NCBI GenBank assembly: GCA_022410635.1
Contig: JAJVDF010000215.1
Span: forward strand, 736,727-800,726
Origin: Tretioscincus oriximinensis
Lineage: Eukaryota; Chordata; Lepidosauria; Squamata; Gymnophthalmidae
Reading direction: 5' to 3'
Length of the DNA: 64,000 nt
In this document: one piece after another, positions 36,356-46,500 of the stretch
How positions within the stretch are numbered: position 1 is the stretch's first letter
Layout: every line of letters starts with the position of its first letter
Notes under the pieces: generated by a model
The model's input: only the letters and a program-made list of their open reading frames with translations
Told to the model about the DNA's origin: nothing
Databases searched by the model: none
Program-made: the position numbers and the translations under genes

Positions 36356-37353
36356 GTGAGGAGACATAACTTGAACACCTCTCTTCTTTTTGTAGCCAAC
36401 AGAAGCTCCCTCTGCTTCCTGTTCTGCTTTAGCTGCTGCCCGTCTCCCCTTCGTTCTGATCTAAACCCCTCTTGAGATTCCAGCCTCATTTATCCCATGA
36501 AGATTTGAGGCAAATGACTGTTCCCCTTGACCCAGCTTTGATCTTCTCTCTTTCCATTTTGCCTTTCTCTTTCATTATGCTGCCATAGAAACAAAACTGC
36601 TGTGAAACCAGGTTATTACGCTTACTGTACCCTCCCTCCCTTAGCTCCCACTAAAGCTCCCTCCTTTCAACACAGTCTCTGGTGGCTGGGGGGGGGGGGT
36701 TGAGGGAGAATGTATAAACAGGAAACAAACTCAAAAGTCCTAATTGCAACATGGGTGCACGAGGATCCAGGGTGAAAATTAATCTCCTATTCATCTCTCT
36801 TGCTTTTGATCCTGGTCTGCCTCCCTTCCTAAACCGCAGAGCCAAGATACAAAGAGCGCTGTTCAGCCAGCAGTGGAAAACTCTCTTCTCCCCTCCACTC
36901 CCTTCTGGAAATACACTCCCCTAGCATAGCATTTCCAACCGCTACTGCATGCCTAATGTTTCCTATCCNGCCATAAGAAGGGAGGGACAGTGGGTCATAT
37001 TTTAATGCGTATTTAATGCGTATTCTATAGTTTTATTGCTGTTTATCTTTTTGTTGCTGTGATTCGTACTGGTACCTTTGGGTGAAGGGAAGGTTATAAA
37101 TACTCAAATAAATGTCTCTTTCTTTAGCAAGGGGATCTGATAGCCCTTTAGAGACTAACAAGAAAAAGGTAGGCAGTGTAAACTTTCGTAGACAAATCTG
37201 ATTTTTCTTGTTAGTCTCAGAAGTGCTACAAGACCCCCCTGCTAGTTTTTCTGGACCCAGATTAACCTGCCTGTTTCTCTGAAATGTATCACCTTCAGTT
37301 CATGTGCCACAGCTCATGCACCCAAAATAACACTCTTTATCTTTGTCCTTCAG
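36356..37353 (+). other. TIMP1: TIMP1 intron 1 (predicted, about 1 kb)
   Basis: From the predicted donor after the non-coding exon to the first coding-exon acceptor. It holds a G run (36686-36700) and a fold-back repeat (37124-37288); otherwise nothing recognisable. Confidence 0.5.
37124..37288 (+). repeat. Fold-back repeat copy in TIMP1 intron 1
   Basis: It contains TAGAGACTAACAAGAAAAAG and GTAGGCAGTG, then the inverted TTTCTTGTTAGTCTC, AAGTGCTACAAGACCCC and the tail CTGTTTCTCTGAAA. It ends 65 bases before the acceptor of the first TIMP1 coding exon. Confidence 0.6.
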
Positions 37354-37399
37354 GTCCCTTCTGTTTCCCTCTTCTTATTTCTGAAAGAAAAGAAAAGAA

Positions 37400-37529
37400 A
37401 TGGATTCGACTAAAGTGTATAGGTTCCTGGCAATCAGCTTCTTCCTCCTCACATGTTTATTGAACCCCACAGCCGCCTGTTCCTGTGCCCCAAGACACTC
37501 TCAGTCCGCGTATTGCTACTCTGATGTTG
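37400..37529 (+). CDS. TIMP1: TIMP1 coding exon 1 (signal peptide and zinc-chelating N-terminus)
   Basis: This exon encodes residues 1-43 plus one base. The exon itself probably begins at 37354, after a pyrimidine-rich acceptor ending in CAG, giving 46 bases of 5' UTR before the ATG at 37400. The hydrophobic core FLAISFFLLTCLL is followed by NPTAA and then CSC, which fits signal-peptidase cleavage before Cys27. Cys27 and Cys29 are the Cys1 and Cys3 of the mature inhibitor, and Cys39 is the equivalent of Cys13. The exon ends at a consensus GTGAGT donor in phase 1. Confidence 0.95.
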
Positions 37530-40500
37530 GTGAGTATTCAATCTTACTATGTTCCACATACCATTAACCATTCTGGGGTCTCTGCAGCCTGCAAGTACCA
37601 GTTCAACCCAGATCCTAGGTCCCATTCAACATNTAAAGTAGGACCTTCCTCCCTATACCAAATTTGTGAATTGATTCTTGTTTAGCTATTTTTCAAGAAA
37701 TGCAACGCAGAAGCTTTTCTAGAAACGTAATAATTAGGCAACACAGGGACACTATTTTTACCTCAGTCTATATCCTGAGGTTTCAGGGCAAGTTACTAAG
37801 CTTCGGACTTCACTGCCTGGGAAAAAGGAAAGTCAAGAAAAGGACCAAGCAGGGCTTTTTTTCTNGCGGTACGCAACAGTACGCAGTACCGGCACCTTTT
37901 ATTTAGGCCGATGTCAAAANTTTATGAGAAAAATAAAATTGTTTGCAAACATTCCCCGCAGCTTAGTGACAGTGTGTGGACACTTTTGGCATTCTTATCC
38001 CAGTTCTAATCCTCATGAAAAGGCACTGAAAAGACATTTTCACGGGGATTATAGCCGGTAGGGCGTCGAGGTGTCTCTAAATCGCCCTTAATCTTTGCAC
38101 GGTGCCTGGAGGCTGCCCGCCTGAGCCCCCGTTGAGCCCAGCAAGCAACCTGCCAGGGCTGGAGGAAAAGGAGCTCCAAAGAGCACCCTCCAAATAGGCA
38201 ACTTGGCGCTGAGGAACCGGGGCCGCCGCCGCCCTCGGGGAGGCTTCCTGGCCTGCTGCCTTAGGCTCGGGGACGCTTCGGCTGCAGCGCAAACACAAGC
38301 CAGGGCGGCTGCAGGGCGGTGCGGACGAAGCAGAGTTGTTGGGTGCTGCTGCTGCTGCCTGAGCCGGGAGGACCGGGCGGGGGAGGGGAGGGTCCGGCTG
38401 CTGGCTGGGCGGGGAATTTCAATCCTACGAAATATGTGGAATCATGGCTACTAAGAGGACATCATTCTGCAGTAGATACCAACAGCAAAAAACGGTCTAG
38501 AGAAGCTGAAGATACGTCAGAGGATATGTTAAAATTGTGGGCACTACTGTAGTACAAGTTTTATGGTGAGTACCGTCACCTTTTTTTTCTAGAAAAAAAG
38601 CACTGGGACCAAGCCACAACAAGCCCACAAGATCCCAAAAGTGTTCAGACCTCCAAACAGACAAGCCTGACTTGCTTTAATGTGTTTTCAGCTATACTGT
38701 ACTCTGGCAGATGAACCCTAACAATTCATGCAAAGAAAGGGGGTAAAGAAACAGGGCAATATTTTAGAAAGCACAGGAATCTCCAGCTTCTCTTTGGAAG
38801 TAGGCAGTAGCAGGCCAAGAAAATTACAAGGAGATACTCATGGAAGTGTTTCTACAGTCAGTTAGAAGCTAGATATGACTTGGATGTATTCAACAACGAT
38901 TTTTGGAAAACATATATGTCACCTCCCTTTTTCCTGTTTCAAGAGAAGCTATACAGTATTTCAGACTCAATTATTTAAAGCATAAGGGGAGGAAAGTGCA
39001 AGTCTTGAAGGGTTTAGAATGCTACCATGACTCCACACATGTGGCAAAAGACCCCTATGGGAAGGTGACTCCTTAGTCACTGTTTTACGACAACTTGACC
39101 AGGGTTGATTAACATGCTTCCCCGACTCTATAGCTGTTGGGAAAGGCACACTACAGGAATTTGCACTTGCTTACACGTGGCTTTCCTACACAAGTATAGC
39201 AACTCTTTGAGTCAGATATGACTCATTTTGCCAGAGTGAAAAGCTCTGTCAAATCATGAGGTTGTTTTTGTTTTTGTTCAGTTGTTGAGTTATGTCCGAC
39301 TGTTCGTACCCCCATAACATGTCAAACCTCTCTGTCCTCCATGGTTTCCCAAAAATCTGGCCAAACTCATNTTACTTGCCTCCATGACATAATGGATACT
39401 GGCCGCTTCTCCCAGATACTTCATTTGGAAAGCATAGAAGAAGAAGAACTGGGTTCTTATACCCCGCTTTTTTCACCTTTCAAAGGGACCCAAAGCAGCT
39501 TATAAGGGGATTTTTGCCTGAAGGCTTACATTCTATCTTCCCCACCAGGCTGTGGTGGTTCCCATGTATCTACTTGCAATCACTTGCACTTTATTTGCAA
39601 TTCATGCTTTCAAATAGCTGGGTTGGCTAGAGCTACAGGCTAGTGGAAGGTGCTCACCTCTCCCCACGTCCGACACAGGGCTTCGAAACCCCATCTCCCA
39701 GATGAAAAACTGATTCCTTAGCGACTGAGCTATCCATGCCTGCAGTTGCATCCTTGAAGCCCATTAAAGGCATTTTGGCAATGAACTGAAGACACAGTGG
39801 ATCTCTAAGCATTCTAACCACTTTTCATGCTGGCTGTGAGTCATCAGAGTCAGGACTCAACAGTACACAGGGGGAAACAGACCCTTTTCTTCTGACTGCC
39901 ATAGGATTGTATGACATACGGAAACAGAAGGGCATCTTCAGTTTTAATAATCTGGTTTTATTGTTTTAAAACTATTTTTGCACCCTATTTTCAAGAAGCT
40001 TACGTTCACTGCACTGAAATTCCTCTTGCTTAATGGCAAGATGCACTAATGGCAAGGGACTTTGGAGATCCCTTCCAACTCTATGATTCTATTGGGAAGG
40101 TTTAGTGAAGTTGGACCCAATGACCCTGGCGGCCCCTTCCAACTCATGATTCTACGAAATTAAACAACAAAGAATAGATGNGTAAGAGTTTTGAAAGAAT
40201 GCAGTTTATTAGCCATCATCAGGACAGGTGAAAATTCTACAATTTTTGGNAAATGAATTTCTGAGAAACAGCCGTGTTAGTCTTAGTAGAATGTCCAGCA
40301 AGGGGGCTTGTAGCACTTGGAGACTAAAAAAAGAAATGTAGGTGGCATGAGCTGCCATAGACACATCTACTCCTTCAGATGTGGGAAATGGAGTTATTTT
40401 GTTACCCACTTACTTATAATCCCTATAGCCAGCTATGTATGATTTAATCCCAAATATTGGACTCTCCCTGGGGTAAATATAATTTTGAAAAACCACATAT

Positions 40501-43500
40501 GTGGCCATAAAAACTGAAATGAAGGCAGCCAACATCTCCCTATCATCTAGGCACAACTTCATGTCTTCACCACTTCCCTATCTAGAGGAAATTATCTGAT
40601 GAATCTTTCACCAATATCTCAACTCCATGTCANGAAAAAAATCTAACTTTCTGCCTGCTCTGCAAGCTGCACAGGAACCCAGCATAGGGGGTGGGGAGTT
40701 TAATAGCAGTTACTGCTACTAATAACAGGCAATCCAAGAGGAAATGTGTTCACATAATGGGATATGCTGAGGTTTAAATCACCCTGGCCTTTTGCAATTT
40801 CAATCGTTTTGCTCTGTCACGCTGACTTAAAGAGCTTTGAAATGACTTCGTTCCAAATCAACAGAAGCATTTTTTTAAAAAAAATCAGTAATGCTCCTTC
40901 CTGGTACCACTGCTTCTGAAAGTTTGCACATATAGAATTCTGAAACCCCCAAATGGACAAAACTCAGATCCTGCTGCAGTGTAAATATTAGGCAAATGTC
41001 AGTAACTTAGCTCACATCTGTGGTTCTAAACAAATGGAATCCAAATTATATGGAGATAAAATATCTGCAGACAATAAATAAAATTATTTGAAAATGGCTA
41101 AGAGGCATCTGGATACACATATCTCTAGTCCACATTAAACTCTAGAAAAAGCATTTTCAATATGAACTACAAGTAAGATGGGAACACTAGTATCAAGGTG
41201 TTACCATCATCTATATGGTACTTGAAGATCCTTTTTTCCCATTTACATGGAGGCAGTCCAAAACAAGCANGAGGTAGAAGAGAACTTTGTTTGTATTTTA
41301 ACATTCAACTGTTAAATTAATTTATTGTTAATTTTTTGTTCTGAGCTGCAGACTTTCTTTACCCCACTACAATTGGATATTCTGGAATGAAGCAATCAAG
41401 ACTATTTTATTCCAGAACATTAAAGGATAATGATAAAAAGAAATATCTAGATACAGCAGAGATAGAAAGCAGCTTTGGGGCTGGACATGAAATATATTTT
41501 ATTTGCCACTCAGCCAACATCTATGCACCATTCCCTTTTCTACCCAGAATTCTCCAAAGCATGCTTTAGGGATGAATTATAAAGAAATTGCCTGCAAAGA
41601 CGGTTACACATCTCACTTTACAGAAAGACAAAGGTATTTCACGGCATATCCATGGGACAAATTGTTACAAGTCTGCTCTTGGTTGGTGTGTTCCTGAAAA
41701 TTTCTCCCCTGAGAGAAGAAAAGAATCTACAATACTCACTACAGTTGAGATGACAATTTTATAACAGAAAATGGGATGCCTTTCAACAACAGGGAACATT
41801 TCAAAGACGTTTGATTCTAANCTTTTCAGCCACAACCACTATAGTACAGACACGGATTATAAAACAAAATCAAAGGGCCTTTCTATATTGGGTCTCACTC
41901 ATTCTATCTCAGAAGAGAGACCTGCAGTCCACATATATAGGCCTGGGCAAATCCTGCTGCAATCTGCTATATCATGCAGATGACCAATCTGTAGATTATA
42001 ATCTAGGAGAAAGTCTGCAGTAATATTGTAGAACTGGAAGGAAACGTACAAGGATCATTTATTTAAATCCTTTGCTATATTTGAGAAAGAAAATTAAACC
42101 AACAATTCTTGAGGGTCATCGTACGCCATTACCGATTCTAGTGTGACCAAATTTTCTGAGGCCCAATCTGGGACAATTAATATTCATGGTAATTTGCAAA
42201 TCACCTACCAATATGCATACCCCTTCGAAATCTCTGCCCAAGAAAGTCTGCAAGAATTTTTTGAAGTGCCAAAGAATTTTTGACGTTGTGAGCAATTTTC
42301 AAAGTGCGTGAGAAACTTGCATTTTTTAATTTTTTATTGACAGGAGGGTGCCTTCAGGAGCTGCCCCGGTTGCCAGAGTCTTCTAGTGGTGGCGCAGTGA
42401 ATTTATTTTTAAAAAATTCCTCAGCAAAAAAACAGGGAAATCGTGCCTCCCACCCAGGATGGCTGGTTTTCCCCCAAAAAAGAGTGTCATCTGGCCAGCC
42501 TACTATTGATGGCAGTAGATCTGAATGCAATGCTGGGGCACCAAATGATTAAAATCAAAGCAAAACCAGAAGGATCAAAGGAAGGATCCCAGAAGCCACT
42601 AACCATTTTCTCTTTCACAATTTAAAAGGAAACATACCTACTGAAGTGAGGTATAGAGAGCTATGAAAACAAATAAGAAATTATTTTAATTTCATTTTTT
42701 AATTTCTTGCAGTGATCCGAGGAAAATTTGTAGGAGTCATTAAAGAGTTCATGAATATCTCCGAAGGTGTACCTATGCAGCAGGTGCGGTACGAGATCAA
42801 GACAACTAAGGTAAGCACATAAAAGGGCCCTTGAATCAGGATTTGATTTCTGAACCCTTCCTGTACTGGGCCTTCTTCAGGATGAAATCCCAGAATGGGG
42901 ACCTACCTTCTCTAGGCACTGGAGTCCCAAGAACACAGAGGAATCCTGCCGGATCAGACCACAGTCCATTTATTCAAGCATCGTGCTTCACACAATGGTC
43001 CACAAATTGCTTCTGGGCAACTCAAGCAAAAGACAGCGGCAAAATCTTTACTTGCTCTCAACTTCTGAAACTGGCAGGTTGCTGTCACCACTCCTTTTGC
43101 TATTAAATAGTGATAGTCCAAGAGAGGTGCACAAAACGTTTTCCTAGAAATATGTAAAACTCAAAAGAGCGAATCTACTGAAAGCTCTCAACCCTGATAT
43201 TAATTTCAGAACATCAGTGCGTTAATATGCATACTATGTATACCTCACTAATTAGGTCCAAAATGTGATGCTTATTATTTTAATGCACCTTTGTTTATTA
43301 ATTTTACTAGTTGAATAAGTTGGTTGCCAAATTTAATGCAACAGGATATGGGGTGGGGTTCTATCCTACTCTTACTCCCCCTTTCATGTTCCTCTTTCCA
43401 TGATGTTCCTTCCCCGTTCCTGCTGATGGGCTGGATTCCATGGCAACCACTGCCAGCCTAGGACTGGCTTTAGAATATTGATGACATCACTCCAGGCCCT

Positions 43501-46500
43501 TGGATTTGTCCGAACATTGTCCAATTGCAGAATTTTCAGGGACTATTGTGACTTTGGGAAATATATAGAGAGAGTGGCAGATATTTCAACACTTGTTTAT
43601 GTCCAAAGTGCTGAACATGTTTTCTGAACTTCCAACATAAATGATGCCACTTATAAGTGCCCAGAAATTCCATTATCCCGTCCCCCTTTCCTATACTATC
43701 AATTATCTAAGCACGCAAATATTTTACCACACTTCCTTGCCTTTCTGCAATTCCACAGGTGTACAAGAGTCCTGAAAATATGCAAGACATTCGCTTCCTC
43801 AACACAGCTCCCTCAGAAAGCCTCTGTGGTTATGAACACAAGGGGCCTCTCAAAGGAGAAGAATACATCATCACAGGTATTGTGTGCCAGTTCCTGTCAA
43901 GGACCACCTGACATCTGATGGCGGCATGAATAGACTCATGCAGTTTCCCTGGCAAAAAGTCAGGTGTGATTTGCTACGGTCTTTTCCCAGGAAGGCTCAT
44001 GTATTACTAACATTTGTGTTTAAACCCCGATTAACAATAATAAGGATTTGCTCTGTCACATACTTTTAAGCCATTTTCAACCATGAAGAATTGAACTAAA
44101 GTGTGTGTGTGTGTGTTTGTGAATGTTCTTTCTGATATAGTCCCATTCTTCAGGACTGAAGATAGATTAAAAGTATGTGTCAGAGAAGCCTCCATTCACA
44201 GCCAGAAGGCACTTGGTTGCATATACAAAGACCTCTGCAGTTCAGTTCAGATTTCATGTTCCTGAACTGGAATTCCCATCTTTCAGTGCCAGTCTCATTT
44301 TCACTGTTACAGCAGGCTGAATGTGGAATGGAATGATGAAAGTTGTAGTTACGAAACATTTAAAATGTCATAATTGAGCATTCCAATGATAAACTGCCTC
44401 GCATCCTGATACCTGAACTGCCCGTGGATAACATTTGGGGAGAGTCCAGCGGCAGCACATAGATTGCCCATAGTTTCCTTAGCTATAAATTACAGAGAAA
44501 GGGGAGGGAGTAATGGCCCTCGGTCCAGTAGTCCATTAAAGCCATGAGTCACTTTTATAAAAAGATTGGCATCACTCATGCAAAGATAATGATTCCATTC
44601 TGGGAAACCACCAAACTGTGTCACTCATATTGGGGAATGGATTAAAATTGCTGCTTTCCCCCTAACTGCTGCCTTCTGTAGTTGCTGTGCCTTTGATCAG
44701 CTACATGCACACAATTTGATTGGGAAAGATATGCTGCTAAGAGGGGTAGCATGATTCAGAACATTTTAACCCCAGAGAGGCTTTTATCTAGAAAACTTCT
44801 CACAAATTAAAACCTTTTTCTGGACTTTGACTCAAGATCTACAATGAGTGCTACTAAATGGCTACTAGGATGGATGTCTGGATGCTGCCTCCGGGATGGA
44901 GCATCAGGCAGTACTCGTGAAATACCATTTGCAGGATGTCTGGAACAGGTGCATATTTTGCCTTGTTTTGTTCAGACTACCCAGGTGCAACTGGTGGGCC
45001 TCTGTGTGAGACAGAATGCTGGACTAGATGGGCTCTGACCTGATTCAGCAGGGCTCCTCTTATGTTCTTAATGCTCCACACAAAAAGGAAAGGGTAAGAT
45101 AATTGTACATCACACACAAAAAAGAGACTTTTATCACATAGGTTAGTCTACTATAACACCTGTTTCTCTGTATATTGTTGTGGCTGATAGAGAGGACAGA
45201 AAGCTAAAAGGAAACTGGTACCAGAGAATCAGAATAGGTAGAACAGAATAAGCAGACCTAACAGTAGATGAGGTATTATGGATATTTTCGATTCTTTGGT
45301 TTGATGACATATTAAGGAAGCCACCAGAATGGACTGATCAAACTGCAAATTGTTTGATGCGTCTGCTGCTTACCTGCTTTATAGAGTGGCAGGAACTGTT
45401 GCAGGGTGCAAAAGGATAATTATGTTCAGGCATTATGTTCCAGTTGAACTGTTGTTTCCTCAGTGGTAATTGGATGAGAGAATGTCCCCATATCCAATCA
45501 CAGGGAGGCAGGTTAGTTCAAGCACAAAAGGCCAAGAACACTCATTGCTTTTTCTCTTCCTTTTCTTCTCCTGCAACAGGGATGGTAAATGGCAAAAATG
45601 TTGCAATCTCAGCCTGCTCCTTCATTCAGCCATGGACTCAACTTTCTGCAGCCCAAAAACGAGGCCTGAGTTCGGATTACAGCAAGGGCTGCAACTGCAC
45701 TGTGAGTCTTTAACCGCTAGGAGGCAGAAGGAGGGAAGCTAAATCAGGGGAAGCTAAATCAGGGGAAGCATCGGCATCATAATGCACTGGATGAAAATGA
45801 TCCAGTGGTTTCCTATTTATAGCATATATTATTTATAGCACGATATAGTAAATATCACTGACATTAATCGAAATATATGAAACAACTTCAACTTGAGTTT
45901 TTCAAGTGGTGAGGAGGGAAACCAAGTCTCTCAGGACAAACTTGACTAAGGCTTCCTCTCCAGCCGCCTCCAGTAATTACATATTATATAATGTAATATT
46001 ACAACATAGGATGTAAAAATAATCATGTCACTCTAACCCAAAAAGAAGACATCTCTGATGTTTAGTCTTGAACCATAACCCTGTAGGCCTATTCAAGAGG
46101 GTGGACACTCTGTTTCCAATATGCAGTATCTGATCTTTATCTTCTAAGGCCATTCATACTGTCACTTTTTCANTAACTAGGCAACCACACTCTTAATCAC
46201 AGACGGCATGCCCTCACTACGTGCCCTCATCTGCATAAACAACCAGCACATTTTACAATATGGAACCCAAAATGGAAATAATCAGGATTGTTCATACATA
46301 GAATCTTAATAGCTCCCAACAAGTAAAGACAGGGTAGATGGCAAATGTATTTGCTGTTATTGGGCATCACTGAGTCATGGCCTATTCTGCATTGACTGCC
46401 TGGGCATCTCTATGCAGTTTCCTGGTAGAGAAATAGAAGAAGCTTCTATGACCAGCTTCTGGATTATCTGCTTCAAGTAGAGTTTCTGTTTCCATGGTTC

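Larger units (their letters stand above)
37530..42712 (+). other. TIMP1: TIMP1 intron 2 (5.2 kb)
   Basis: The largest TIMP1 intron. It contains the CpG-rich hAT element, a BovB-like piece, a family 1 SINE, CR1 tails and a partial fold-back copy. A related hAT end (GTCATCTGGCCAGCCTA) lies near 42482-42502. No extra exon was recognised. Confidence 0.85.

Noticed and set aside
38060..38440. CpG-rich block as the TIMP1 or another gene's CpG-island promoter
   Set aside because: It lies wholly inside a hAT element with clear ends and target duplication, so transposon origin explains it better. Possible promoter activity is listed as a finding.
42127..42502. A complete hAT element in TIMP1 intron 2
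   Set aside because: The right end GTCATCTGGCCAGCCTA is good, but the proposed left end (TAGTGTGACCAAATTTTC) matches poorly and there is no target duplication.
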